64,000 bases of DNA from Aphrophora alni (taxonomy: Eukaryota; Arthropoda; Insecta; Hemiptera; Aphrophoridae): contig OY740769.1 in assembly GCA_963513935.1 (NCBI GenBank), positions 71,565,712 through 71,629,711 of the forward strand. Direction: 5' to 3'. Every line of letters starts with the position of its first letter. Position 1 is the stretch's first letter. This document shows, piece by piece, positions 1 to 13,508 of this stretch. The notes under the pieces were generated by a model that did not search any database, was not told the DNA's origin, and saw only the letters and a list, made by a program, of their open reading frames with translations. Made by a program: the position numbers and the translations under genes.

Positions 1-2084
1 CAACTATCAGTTATTTTTTACTACTCTTATAAAGCATTTAATCAAAATGTAGTAAATTCATACAACACTTAACTCGCAAAGTATATTATATTACTGCATG
101 TAATTTCATTCAAACTCTATTTTACCTCCTCGCCAAATTGGATTTAGACTGTTTAAACATTGAGTTAACTGGACTATCCATTCTTGAAGTAATGGGGAAA
201 CAAAAGTTTTAAAATACTGGCAGACACTATTAAAATAGTCTAAATACAGTATGTAACTAAGGGCTCACAGTTTGAGAAATGTCTACGTTCATTATTTTTA
301 AAATATTAAGTTGATGGCACAAAACCAAATTGGGCTATAGGCCTACTCACGAGATAATGAATTTCAAGCCCCAGTTAACCCTGTTTCTAATAGGAGGCAT
401 GTGTCTTCTGGATCTCGTGTTTGTTTATAGTTTAATAAAACATTTTAAGTACTTCATAATTGCATTATTAACTTCACTTTTGACAAAACCAAAATTTTGT
501 TTTAATCTTATTTACAACCTCAATTTTCAGTTACTTTATCTATTAATAAAACACACACAAAAGCTGATAATAAGGTCAAAATATATCACACTCCAAATTT
601 GATCAAAATCAGTCACATTTTTGGCTATATGTTTGTGTTGCAACAAGTTGCACATTCAAAAAAAAACTTCTTTATTTTAAGTCATGATTCCTCAAAACAG
701 ATACTTTCACACAAAATTTAACATCAATGTGAGAAGGTAAAATTAATTTTTACTACTAGAAATTAAGGTATTCGAATATTGTGACCCATGAATTGAATTT
801 AAAAACTCAAATGAACCAGTTTACATCCTTTTTACTTGCTAAAATTTATTTTAAAATATTTATCTCTAATTATTATCCTCCAAAGTTATAAAAATAAAAT
901 AAATGACTACCATTAAATAGGTAGAATATACTTCATAATTATTGGAACAGTATAATAAATGAAAACACGGAAACCACAAATAGTTCTACCCAAATTATCA
1001 GAAACAAGCTCACAATTAAAATTAAAAACATCATTTCGAACCACTGTCACTTTTTTTCAAACATAGATTAATAACTCTTATAGATGCTTTGATCTTCGTT
1101 AATTGTCTGAAACACAGTTCATCAAACCCATTAGACTTAGTAAAGAAAAAAAATGAAGTTGATAAAAATGTAGGTTCATAGACCTATACGATTGTTTTGA
1201 ATTACATAAATAGGCAACTTAATAACTATTATCATTAAATTAATTTAAAAACATTGTGGGAGCTTTACAGGTCAAACGTATAATTATATTGGGCATAATT
1301 GGAATGCAAACAAAATTATACAGTTCAAAGTAAGAGATGATATTTTAAGTTGTTGTTTTTTATGTGTGTGACTTTTGTTTAACATATTGCTTGTTAATGC
1401 ATCTTATATTATTTTAACAAACAAAAATGTTAAACCTTTCATTTTAGACCTGTCTGAGACCAAATCCATAACAAAATCTCAAGATGGAAAGATGTAGGGA
1501 CACATTTGTAACAATATTTCAAATGACAGCTAATTTTCCTGCTATTTTCACTAATTTTTTCCTCGAGTTATCTAATTGTTCATCAATGCTCAATTTGTTA
1601 ATTTTTATTTCTAAACATCAAAACAAATTTTTAAAACCTAAAAAGTTAATACAGGAGATTCAGCTATACTGATTTATTATAGAGAATAAGTCGGACATCT
1701 TCTTCTTGTAAAAATTTCTTTAATAGAAAATTAGTACCAAATTTTGACCAGGGCTTCAATAATCATGGAAATATGGACTTTTTATCAAATTAAGCAAACA
1801 AATTGGATTTTTTTGATATTCACCCCCTCCCCTTTCCCCGAGTGTATAATCTCTACAGATAAATGACTAAACGAATTAAGATGCAATTTTCACTAATTTG
1901 TATTTTTAGTGATCATCTATATATAAAACAAAATTGAAATTTTTGTTTGTAAATCACACACTAAATTTAAAGACACTTAAAAAGTTGAGTTAAACTCTTC
2001 TTTTTCATTATTTTTTATAAATGGGGAAAAATTCAGATATACACATATTTTTGCCTGTGGTTTTTTTAAAGAAAAATGTTACAA
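1..2084. other. AT-rich intergenic DNA
   Basis: No ORF here looks coding by composition or motif, and I see no RNA gene. Short A/T homopolymers only. It may be intergenic or intronic. Confidence 0.6.
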
Positions 2085-2464
2085 GGTCACGTTAATTCAA
2101 ACTCACAGTAATCCAAATGTCCTATGTGACTATGAGTTTTTACTTTTTTTTTTTTACTGAATTTAACAAATTTGAATTTGTCATTCTTTAACTCAGTAAT
2201 CCTACAGTAGAGTATTTCAGCAGAATGCTAACATGTAATACATTATAATTAAAAGTGAAATACAGTATATTTTTTTGTATAATTTCTATATTTTTTGTTT
2301 ACATTAAGGTACAATGTTCTTTTGTAAATGTTCTTAATAACATTTGATGTAATAAATGTGGAATTTTTTGTATTTTGTTATTATTTTTTAATGTTCCCTT
2401 AATAATCTGAAAATTTTGATAATTCGAACAGCTCGAGCAAACAAATATTCAGATTAAAGTGACC
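2085..2464. mobile_element. Possible pogo-like MITE, about 380 bp
   Basis: The ends form a short imperfect inverted repeat: GGTCACGTTAAT at the left and, read inward on the other strand, GGTCACTTTAAT at the right. Inside each end are phrases such as ATAATTCGAA and GTAATCCAAA, which resemble the internal part of pogo/Tigger ends. No transposase is encoded. The target duplication is not clean (a TA lies directly outside the right end, and one is 2 bp outside the left). A chance match in AT-rich DNA remains possible. Confidence 0.35.
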
Positions 2465-2952
2465 TATCTGTATTCCTACAGTTTGTAAACTCTTAACATT
2501 AATCTGGTAATACTTTTTTTGTTTTTAAATGGAGCATTTCTTCCCACTTTTAAAAGTTTGGAGAAGACTTAATTTTTTTTTTTTTTTTTTTACTGAATCC
2601 ACAGCAAAATTGGAGGAAATCAGATGTATCATCTCTGCAACCTAAATGGCTAGACCAATTTTCATTTCATGTTCCCCATCTCTATGATGGTTTAGTTGGG
2701 CACCTCTCCCCTCCTACCTCAAAAAACCTACAATATTACTGGTAATCCCATAGCTTCTGTACCTACTTTTGTCTTAAGAGAAATGCATGGGGGGGGGACT
2801 AACAATTGAAACAAATGATGATTATTGAGACTCTGAACAAGTATTTAATTTAGCAAAATTTTTCAATTTTTCATTTTTACTCAAATATTTAGTTGTCAGT
2901 AATTCTGAAATTAGACTCCTGTCTTATATATATTTATACTACAAAATATTCC

Positions 2953-3222
2953 AGCATAAGTAGTTTTCAAATAACAATTCTGACGTCTTGTATTGAACAA
3001 AAAATGTGTTATTAACAGAATAATAAAGATAGAAGTAGAAAATGAATACTAAATACAATAGGAGTAAAATTATATGAAAATAGTCAGAGCATAAGTAGTT
3101 TTCAAATAACAATTCCGACTTCTTGTATTGAACAAAAAATGTGTTATTAACAGAATAATAAAGATAGAAGTAGAAAATGAATACTAAATACAATAGGAGT
3201 AAAATTATATGAAAATAGTCAG
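2953..3222. repeat. Tandem duplication of a 135-bp unit
   Basis: Two head-to-tail copies, 2953-3087 and 3088-3222, differ at only about two positions that I can see (CTGACGTC against CCGACTTC). Because 135 is a multiple of three, a minus-strand reading frame stays open across both copies and gives an 84-residue ORF with a repeated 45-residue block. That ORF is hydrophobic, Y/F-rich, low-complexity, and probably a by-product of the duplication, not a gene. Confidence 0.95.
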
Positions 3223-3799
3223 AATAAAAAATATAAATTTCCGTAACAACTTTTATCTAATTTGTTTCATAACTTGGTTGTTGAAAAAAAAATCCCTAAT
3301 TATTCCTTCTCTTAAACCTCTTATCCCTTAAGATATCTTTTCAATAATGAACTTCATGTCAGAACAATAGTCTTCATCATATGAAGCCTGATATAAAGTT
3401 TATGCTGCTCTGAGAAGGATCTATACATATTTTCCTTGTAAAATCATTCTTTCGAGAGTGTGTGATGTGGGGATCTGTGTGCTTCCACACTTCCACACTG
3501 TACAGGGTAATAAACGTAATGGTGTAGCTGAACTCTTTGGGATTAAACATCAATGAACAGAAGTGTAAGACGATATTTATCTTAACACAACACAGAACAG
3601 CATATTCAAAGGGCTGTGTGGCTAAAGGGTAGCTTAGCCTTTAATATGGGGGACTCTGGATACTAGGTAACCTCCAATTTTAATTAGCCTTATCTATGTA
3701 TGCAAGACTCTACATAGGTAGACTGTTTATTTAACTAGCTATTCGTGAGATTTAATGGACCATTAAATAAAGCCGAACTTGAGGATTTTGCAAAAGACA

Positions 3800-5768
3800 A
3801 CCTGGGAGTGATAACCAAATGGAAGTAGAGGAAACTGACGTTTTACCTGTTAGGTATAATATTAAGGTACTCGTATACCTAGGTGGACATGTTAACTGGG
3901 AGGACAGCATAGCTGTAGTCCTAGTAGAGGAGCTGGAAGTTGAGGTTGGTTGGCGCTGTCTGCAGAAGGAAGTTCTATGCCTAGATATGCAGACGATCTG
4001 GTGGTGCTTATCCGAGAAGGTATGGGAATACAGTGATGGACCACATGAAACGAGCTATATCACTATTTGAGGGCTAGTGTCACAAGCAAAACCTAAGGGT
4101 AAATCCAAGTAAGACGGCACCAGTGTGGGTCCATTCACAAATAAGAAGATTATTCCAAACCTGAGTGATATCAAACTTTTTGGAGAGATACTTCTAAGTG
4201 TGGAAAAGGCTATATATCTAGGCTTGGTAGTTTATACCAAACTAACCTGGAATTCGAATCAGTGGCACACTACAGGAAAAGCCAATACATCATTAGTAAC
4301 AGTAAGAAGAGTAGTGGGGAAAAGACTTAGGGACTAAGCCATTACCAGTCATGATGTGGCCTACATCTTCAATAGGATTATAGAACCTATGATGTTGTTA
4401 TACTGATGACCGACGGTACTTGATAGAATTCCATGTTATACAAATAAAACACACAAATTCTATTGTTAAATTCTACAATTTATTGGTCTAGCCGACCATG
4501 GTTTCACCAGTTATGGCAGTGACTTCTTTGTATAAGCCTCGTCAATGCCGTAACTGGCGAAACCATAGTCGGCTAGACCAATAAATTGTAGAATTTAACA
4601 AAAGAATTTGTGTGTTTTATTTGTAGAACCTATGATGTGCTATGGACCCGTAGTTTGAATGGTTAAAATTGAGCAGAAGGGGCCCAGAACTACTCTAACT
4701 GTGGCTCGGAGGCTGGCCTATGTCTACATTACCTGAGCCTGTATTAGTAGTATTGTCCACAATACCAACTGCGGCAATGGAGATAATGCTAGTGGTTCTA
4801 CACGTTGGTTTATTTATTATGGATGGTGATGCAAGAAAGGCAGGCTATAGGCTAAAGTATAGCAACTTTTGAAGAACCTCTCCCCAAGGGGAATGCCAGA
4901 ATTACAGGGACAATTCGGCACCCAATCCTGCGGAAGTACACCTATAAGATAGGTATCAGATACTCGTTTTCGAAACCCTTTGAAGATGAGAAAGCATTTG
5001 GAGAGGAAAATTATATGTTTGATAACTCAAGAGACCTGTGTAGTACACCGATGGTTCCAAAACTAAGGAAAGCACTAGTGTTGGGATATATGGGCTGAGA
5101 CCAGGGTCGAAGCGTTCAATTCCCTTGAGACAGTATGCAACAGTTTTTCAGGCTGACGTAATGGACATAAATAATTGTGTTCAGGAGAATATTAAGCATT
5201 CTTTTAAGAAAACTTGTATTCATATATACACTAACCAGTAATTAAAGCACTTGCAGGCATCACGGTAAAATTCAAAGCGCCATGGGAATGCCGAGAAAAC
5301 CTCAAACGCTCTGACTCTGGAAAACCGTGTAACTTTGTATTGAGTACTGAAGAATAAAAAAGTTCTGACGAGAAGGCACATACATTGGCTAAACGGGACT
5401 CTGCATCAGATTTCGTAGGATCTTAGTTGGTAGTGTGTGTCTGGCCAAGATAGCCTTAAATAGATGGGTTCAGAGAAAACACCAGCAAAGATTGGATAGT
5501 CTTAGGAGGCACTCCTACAGCAAACCTGGAAGGATAGTATTGACCTTGGGTAGGGGGGCAACTAAAGACAAATATTGAGCCACATAATATTTGATTGTGA
5601 GACTCTTGTCAATTAGAGGTATAGAGTTTTTGATTCCCAAACTCCTAGTGAACTCTTATTGGACGAGCTAGTGAGTGGACTAATAATACTTGTAAAGAGG
5701 ATTAATCTACTGAGCTACAATTAGGAGGCTTAATTTCACAATAGGCTCAATCAAATCAATCAAAGTTT
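3800..5768 (+). pseudogene. Decayed LINE: RT C-terminal part plus RNase H remnant
   Basis: Scattered reading frames together resemble the second half of a non-LTR retrotransposon polyprotein. The RT catalytic motif YADDLVVLI is readable at 3986-4012. About 200 bp later come the thumb-like phrases KAIYLGLVVYTKLTW and RVVGKRL (4209-4332), as in RNase H-bearing LINE RTs. Farther on, VVHRWFQN near 5040 looks like a damaged RNase H VYTDGS box. Many stops and frameshifts make it dead. The 3' end is suggested by a short (ATCA)n-like tail at about 5745-5768. It is interrupted at 4396-4623 by a foldback insertion with a 15-bp TSD; removing the insertion rejoins a phrase like RIIEPMMCYGPVV, typical of this region. 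The 5' boundary is uncertain. Confidence 0.6.
4396..4623. mobile_element. Penelope-type foldback element (copy 1), 228 bp
   Basis: Flanked by a perfect 15-bp duplication, TAGAACCTATGATGT, at 4381-4395 and 4624-4638. The element has a 45-nt non-repeated lead (4396-4440), then long inverted arms (about 4441-4525 and 4540-4623) with a short spacer. The arms match, in sequence and order, the ends of the GIY-YIG-encoding copy at 47785-49188, so this is a coding-free relative. The right arm holds a hammerhead-like fold at 4535-4574: AGCC/GGCT stem, bulge, GCC/GGC stem, GAAA, CCATAG, TC. Confidence 0.8.
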
Positions 5769-8700
5769 ACATATCACAGTCATGAATTTGATACACTGGT
5801 CAACTTTTAATTTTGCAATAGTTCTCGGAATTTAAAAAATCTCCAAATTTTCAAGCCATTTCATGTGAAAATGATTACTCAATTGAAAAATATAAAACTG
5901 TATAATGCAATATGTTATAATAATAGTCTTATATTATTATAAACAAGTGTTGCCAATATTTGAAATTTCAAAAAAGGGGTTAAAAGTGGAGGAGATAATT
6001 TCTATAGTTTCTAAGATGTCAATGTCTGACCATTAATTTTTAGACACTATTGTAAGACAAAAGTAAAATAGGAAAATTATTAAACTAGTTTAGATTGTAC
6101 ATCACTGTACAAACACATACATACTTATAGACACCATCACTTTGTAAACTCAGAATTTGCAAAATGTAAAAGATTATCCCAATAATTAATTAAATTGTAT
6201 CACTGATGCCAATAAAAACAAACCTACTACACACATATATATTATATGATTAAACTGAACACTTTTAAACAATTAACTATCACATTAAGCTGTTAGGTGC
6301 AATACAAAGAGTGAGAAACCGTGGCAGATGCCAAGGTTGGAAGGTGTTTATTTTGAGATTATTTGGCTTCTAGCCCTCTACTATATTTCTCTACCACTGA
6401 TTACTAAATTTTAGTTTTTGTTTACATCACAGATCGATCAATACAAAAAAGTTTTACCATTATCAGTGATAATTTTATTTACAAAAAATGTCTAAATATC
6501 CTAGTACTTTCTTGCCAAGAAAATTTTGAAACCTTTGAACTAATAAATGTGTTATTGATCATACTTACAGGCTGTTGTACAACTAGATGTAAATTTAAAT
6601 GAACCGTTGATATCTCAGACAACTGATACCGTTGATCAACCGTTGATATGTGTCAAGCTTTTTTCCTTGTTGTTTAAAGCCAAAAAACCATTCAATCATC
6701 ACATTTTAAAATAAGGAAAAAACTAACATAAAATAAAGACCCCCAAGCCGTATTCTAATAGCATCAGGGTCGGAAAAAACAAGTGTTGGACAAGAAAGAC
6801 CTTATAGTAAAGATGAAAGAGAGGGATCTAAGCCAAGACTACTTTTTAAAACAAAAATTCAGTTAGGTTCCCCTCATAATTGACAATCCCGTATTCACTA
6901 TAAATGAGCCCCTGAGGGGGTTTCAAGTTATATACAGTATTCCCTACACAAATTGGTAGTAATCCCAGCTTTCGCTCCAAGTACCAAGACATGAGAATAA
7001 TTCAAGAATTACTGTTGCAAATATTCTTGATTTAATTAAAGTTTATTAACTGTCAACATTTTAAAATTTTATATTTTACTTAAATCAAACAATTTTTAAC
7101 TTCTCATAAAACTGGAAAACTGAATCGTCAAACAGATGGACCCCAACTCATATTTTTACTTACTCAGTATACGAAATATAGGGCGCGTTTGGTAATTACA
7201 AAAAATTTCTACCTCCATTTTTTAAGTAATCTTCGCGTTTCATTGCCGTAATAAACTGAAAAAGTGATATCCAACATGCATGTCTTCCGTCTGTCATCAT
7301 TGTTCTCTGCAAGTAAGTACAATAGCAGCCACAAAAATTAAGAAAGAAACATGAAATTTTGTATAATATGTCTATAATCTGCTCATATAGAACTCTATTG
7401 AAATTCATAAAAATCTGATTGAAGATCACAAAATGGCACCCATTTTAAACAGTTTTTTGTTCATATCTTGCATGTTATTCAATCTATAATAAACTAAATT
7501 AAATAAAAATTTGTAGATTTCAATTCTACATGTAATGGCATAAACCTCACCTCTCTATAATGACAAATAGCGAAGTTATTGTCCAAAATGTAATTTAAAC
7601 CTTTGACCTTCCAAAAATGTATGCTATTCGTATAGTTACAACATCCGTCAGGGATCACCAACATAAAGCAAATGAAAACTCTATCCCACTAATACCGTTA
7701 AGGACTGAGACATTAACACACGCGAAGGAAGTGAAGACTTTTTCCATTGGTCTAGCCAGTCTAGCCGATGTCAAGAAAGTAGTGATAAACACAATTAACA
7801 AGTTTTAAAAACCTGTGTAACAACTGTTTTAAACAAACTTATCCAACTGGATAAGATCCCCTGATCTACTAATATAATTTAACATTTTGTACAATGTCCA
7901 AGTGACCAACTTTTGGGTATTACATTTAAAGAATCTACTTGTTTTAAATATGTATTTGTTTAACACTTATTAAGCCATTCTGAAACAATATTTAAAATTA
8001 TAGGATTAGTATTCAAATATTCTGAGCTTAGGTCTTTTATAACAACCATAACTTACTATTTTTTAAAGGAAATATGTTAATTTGCTGTGACCAATGAATT
8101 GTAATTGAAGCAAGCGGTAGGTCTATTGGAAAATAGATTACCAGAGTTAATCTGTACTGTTCTGACATGTTAATGATAACAGGTAGACCTACGCCACTAT
8201 GTTAGGCCTACTTCATGATAAGATAATGTATGCATAAACAAAGGGTATTATCTACTGTACATTTTAATAAAATTTTAAAGATGATTAAAATTTATCCCTC
8301 ACTCTTCTGCTTCCTGAAAGATAACTACAGTATAGTAGTTGCAGCCCTACAAATAGAGATTTAGAAGGTTATTTTATTTTACCTTAATATACTTTTGGAT
8401 GGATTCAAAGAATGATATATATGAAGTCTACAACACCAAGTGTAAATGTAACTTTACTCTTGATTTGTTGAAGGAGAGCAGCATGGCTCAGTTGGCAGAG
8501 ACACAAGTTTATTTGCTGCAGGTCAGACTAGTGAACTGCTAATGATTAGAGGCTCATTGATAGCACTGCGGTTTTTTCATGTTACACTACTCCCATTAGT
8601 CACTTGGGCATAAAGCGTCAAAATTTTCTCAGTCGGTGTAATGTAATATATTTAATATTTAATGGTAATGAAATATAAATGCCTATATATTTGTATAATA

Positions 8701-10387
8701 CTGTAATACAATTTATATATTTTAGTTAGGCTATACAGTTTTAATTGTTTAATGATATAATGTTGATATTGCCTATTGAATATATAGCACATAAATCTTA
8801 AGATATGAAATAAATTATATTTAAGAAACAAAATAAATAAATATCCCAGTGAAGTATTCATTGAGTATGGGAGTTTAAAATTTCTCAGTAGTAATGAAAA
8901 CTATTTCTATCTTGAAGAGAGCAATAAATTAATAAATGCCTGTAGGCGTGACTAATATTTAACAACTGTTAGTGTAGGAAGTGAATTAGTCAATGGGTCA
9001 GAGGCATATGCTCGGCCTTCAGTCATGACTGTAAGCTTATATGAAATTCCGTAAAATGGATATAAGCTTATAATATATATATTATGATTTAGAGACAATA
9101 GTTTATTTATAAGCTGTACATTTCCACCACATTTAGCACACTACAAACCAAAATGGAGAGCTTGGTTCACCAACAATTTCAAATGCCAAAAGGAAGGCAA
9201 GATACTTCTTTTATAGATCAAGGGAAACAAAATTATTAGCTAAAAAAGATTTTTTGATTCATACAACCCATTCATGATAGTCCAAAGTAAAATTTTAATA
9301 TTCTTACTTCCTCCATTACTGCAGGAGAATAGAGTTTTTCTATGTGCATCTGGGCAAATAATGGGCCATGTCTATTATAGATTTAAAATTGCTTGGTGTC
9401 TGTCTATATATGGTTTATTTTTCTCATAAATATTTAAACCTAATTCAATTAAAACAACACCTATCTATATTCTTATGTTAAATATCAGAAATAAGTTTAA
9501 ACAATTTAGAAAGACTGTTTAAAAATAATTATACTAATAATGATTAATTAAATAAACACAAGTTACAAATTACTAGTTCTAGTAATTTCTCTTTCATAAT
9601 GCAATTATCTATATTAATATGTATATATTTGTATATATATATTGTAATAAATATTGTATATTATCTATATTAATATATTAATGTTATACAGTATTAGGTT
9701 TTTTTTTTTTTATAAAAGTAAAAAGTATAAAACTTCAAGTTAACTGGTCTAGGAAGAAAAGTTATTTGTTCAAAAAGTTGGGGTTATTTTAAAAGTTTAT
9801 AGGCTATGTTTTTTATATTTTAAATAAAAATGGGAATAAACAAAAAAAGAAATTCTAAAACATCATACCAATAGTAAGTTATACTTAAAAGGAGATATTT
9901 TTTTCTCAGGATTGAAAAATAATTTCTTCCTTTCGATAGTTTAAGCTACACACATATAACAATTTAATTTTAAACAGGGTTTTAGATATATAGCTTAGCA
10001 AACTTTTGTAAAGAAGACACTATTTTTAAAAACAAATAATATTAGAATATGGCAAATCATTTAAGTTAACAAATTTCTGCAGAATAAAAATTGTTTTTAT
10101 CTTTGACAATCTCTAAAATGTCTTGTGCTTTTGAACTGATATGATATTTACCACCAAATCAAATTTCAATTAAATAGATTAAACCGATCGGAAGATACAA
10201 TCATGATACTGTAAAATGGACAAAGAAAAAGGCACAAATATTAGGGCTCTTTAGCTAATATGCTAATGGGTATGCCCATGGACCTCATACCTGAAAAAAT
10301 TTCAAGAGATCAAGAGAAGAAGTGAGAAAGGACCCTTGGTTAGTTAACCTCATACTTCAGTCAAATGTGCATTCAGTACATGTATTA
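5769..10387. other. AT-rich DNA without a supported gene
   Basis: ORFs here (for example minus 7196-7429 and plus 7617-7808) have no motif I recognise and unremarkable composition. A tRNA-like A-box phrase occurs at 8484-8495 but no matching B box. Short TA-rich runs lie around 9600-9690. Confidence 0.6.
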
Positions 10388-13322
10388 TATACAGGATGAA
10401 TCGAAGTTGGTGTTAAAACATTTTTTAGGGTAAAGGATATGATACTAATGATAAAACGGTCCATTATAATTTCCTACTCTAAAGACCCTTGGTTTCAAAA
10501 ATTTTCTTCTAATAAAACTGCAATTTCTTAGCTTTCTGTGAATATTTTGTGAAGTGACATCATTTTCAGTATCCATATTAAATTTCCAATAAGATAAACA
10601 TTATGTTTATTGTGAAAAATATAGGTAAATAGTGAAAACTATTGCTTAAAGTTGTTATTAGCCGTAATTTTGAAAAAGGTAGCTTCGTATTGTCGGAGCT
10701 TGATAGTTCATGAAAGAGCATAGAGGGCTTCAAGTATCAGAAGGGCTTCGACAAATGTATATTCAGTAGTAATGACAAGGAAGGAATTTAGAAGGAAATT
10801 TCGTCCCAGGGGGATCAGCCTTCAGACAACGAACCGGGAGACCCGTGATTTCAGTATCAGCTGAGAGAGCACAGAGGCAACGCTCGTTCCTAGGGGATCA
10901 GCCCTAAGAGAACGAACAGGGTGTCCGTGCTGCCGGGATCAGCCGACAAACCATGGAAGGATAGACAGTAAGGAGCAATAAAGAAAACAGAGAATTTAGG
11001 TAACATAAGCAACAAGAGAGAAAGAGAGGGGTGAGGAATTTTGCAGGTGACTGTGGAACAGAATGAATTTTAAGCCAGCCAGGCCAGTATTTATAGGACA
11101 TTTGGAGCGCCATGTTATGTCCCCCACTCTCCATGGCCTTGTCCCCTCTCAGTAGACTCTTTCTCACTGTGTGTTATTTATTTACAACGAGTATAGACTA
11201 CAAAACAATTGACAATTAAATATAACTATATATCTGTACAATTTATTTTAAAGTTAACGATGACAAAGGGGTAGCGTGTTGCTACAAATATAAAACTATC
11301 CTCCCTATTATTATGCTATGCTTTATAAAGTGTCAAATGTTATACAAAAATGCCTTGTTTAATAAGCTTCCAAACAATGTACAACATTGGGTTTGCTGTC
11401 ATTGTAAAGGAATACTTATAGTATGGATATGAAAAAACACTTTAAACTGATAGAACTGAAAAGGGTAAGAAAAAAAAACAAACCAACATACAAATACTAC
11501 ACTAATAGCGTTAATTTATTTTCTTTTTAATGAAAAAGCAACATTTACAGAAGGAAACAATATTTTCATTAAAAAATAAACACAGAAGTAGTAAATAATA
11601 CAATATAAAATCATAGGATAGAACCAGTCAAGTAACAACCCTATAGTTTCTTTTCAAAATGTTCTCTGTTTTTGCATATGCCCTTGCTCACTTTTAGTGA
11701 CCTCGTGTGAAGTTTTCCTTTAACCATTACAGCAGAGCAATCAAAAATACTTGTTCACTATTCACCAGAGTCGCATAAACTTGACTTTCATGAACTCCAG
11801 GCTATTAAACCTCCGCGACCTATCCATGACAGATAGTTTTTACATTTAGCCACTGATGAATGTCATTTATGAAATATGGAGGCGCAACATTCTGCTAAAA
11901 CAAAAAAAAAATCTTTATTCTTATTCTGATTAAATTTGTTGAACGAGTTGAGGCAAGTTGTTTTAAAAGAAGTTGAAATATATTACACCATTCAAATTCC
12001 ATGAAAGATATGAGGTCCTATATATAGTTCTCCAATCACAATCCCTCATACATTTATACTGAACTGCTACTGACATGAGATTTCTGTGGTTGCATTTTAA
12101 TTTTCTGTAGGCATGAATGTTGTGCGAGTTGAAAATCTCTTGTCTAGTAAAAATGCTCCTCGTCAGTTCATTTTTTTTTTTTTAATGGTTTGCTCCTTGT
12201 CACTGTTTGTCATTGTGGTGAAATGAAATGAATGGAAATCATTTTGATTCAAAACCCTTAATTTCTTATTATGAGATATGGCAGTTTTAACAGGGAATTG
12301 CCTACTGCTAATTCAGAATTTTCCTCTACCCTCTCAGAATTTGATCTTAAACAGCCACATCTTGAACTCATTACATTGAACTCATTCTTGAACCTCATTA
12401 CACTGCTTCTGGACTGAACACTTTCCACCAGTCATTGATACAATCGACTAAACAATTGTTTACTGGGAGTGCAGTGATTAGGATACCGAGGTTAATACAC
12501 CCTCTGGGCAGCAAACCCATTCCCATCTCAAAATCCATAGAGAAAATGTATTTCTGTATACTCATAATTAGAAAACCTCATCACAATTTCACTGTTTGCC
12601 ACTGAATGAACTATATTTATCATTTAAGTTATCAGGTAAAAGAAGTTTTGGAATTTATAACATGAAGGAACACAGGTCATTTCCTCATCATTAAAGAAAT
12701 CAACTGACAAGAAAATTTCTACAAGTTATCAGATTAAGCATCACTTAAAACAATATCTATTGTCAAAACATAATGTGCACGTTTAGTTAAAATTTCTCAT
12801 AGTCCAGTTTAATTATGGTACTTAACTGTAATAATAACATATATTGCTTGAGAAAATAATATACACTTTTTATGTATATATATTTTCCCAATCAAACATA
12901 AACAAATGTAGTACAACCACAAGTTGTATAACATCATTTGAAAGCTTATTAGACAGGGAAGTGTTTTATAGCATTTGAGACTTTCTAAAAGTAAAACGTA
13001 ATGGAAAGTTTTTATACTATTCTTTTTTTTTTATTATGACTAATTGCAACTTCAAGTGTTAAGTTTTAGTATTTAGGCTACCTATATTTAATTTCAATAA
13101 ATATAATGTTAGTCCGGTTGGAAATTTAATGCAGATTCTGAAAATGGTGTCAACTTACAAAATAGAAATGCCAAGAAATTACAATTTAACTGGTGAAAAC
13201 AATTTAAAAAATAATAATAATAACTAGATAAACCAAGGGTGTAATATGAACAATTTTATCACCGGTAGTATGAACTTTATTTTTTTTAAACTTTTAACAC
13301 TAACTTCCATCCACCCTGTATA
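10388..13322. mobile_element. TIR-bounded DNA element, about 2.9 kb, non-coding
   Basis: The left end 10388-10418 begins TATACAGGATGAATCGAAGT and the right end 13292-13322, read inward on the minus strand, begins TATACAGGGTGGATGGAAGT. The two 31-bp ends agree at about 27 positions, and weaker similarity continues inward (both contain ATACTA then GATAAAA). No transposase ORF is present inside, so it would be non-autonomous or decayed. It encloses a GC-richer LTR-like segment (10695-11285), suggesting a later insertion. The superfamily is not identified. Confidence 0.55.
10695..11285 (-). repeat. Possible solo LTR or promoter-like segment
   Basis: On the minus strand the segment starts TGTAGCAACACG and ends GCTCCGACA, giving TG...CA ends. 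It contains a good TATA box, CTATAAATA, near 11089-11097, and a GC-richer body in which GGGATCAGCC (plus strand) recurs three times near 10811, 10898 and 10935. I find no clear target duplication and no AATAAA on the minus strand downstream of the TATA box. A host promoter is the alternative. Confidence 0.3.
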
Positions 13323-13508
13323 AGAAAAAGGATCTTGTAATAAATTGTTCAGGAGAGTATAATAAAACACTGTTATGGTAAAACAAATTTTAGTTCATGG
13401 ATGCAATAGTTATCTGCATTATTTTTTAACAACATGCACTTGGTTTTATTTTGTTATACAGATTTATCTTTATTTCTTTATAAAAAGTATTACGCTTATA
13501 ATGCGGAA

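Noticed and set aside
4396..4440. CTGATGACCGACGG in the copy 1 lead as a separate hammerhead core
   Set aside because: The CTGATGA word is present, but no GAAA or stems follow at suitable spacing in the lead.
8484..8560. tRNA or tRNA-derived SINE suggested by TGGCTCAGTTGG
   Set aside because: The A box fits, but no B box (GGTTCGANNCC) occurs at the right distance and no cloverleaf can be drawn.
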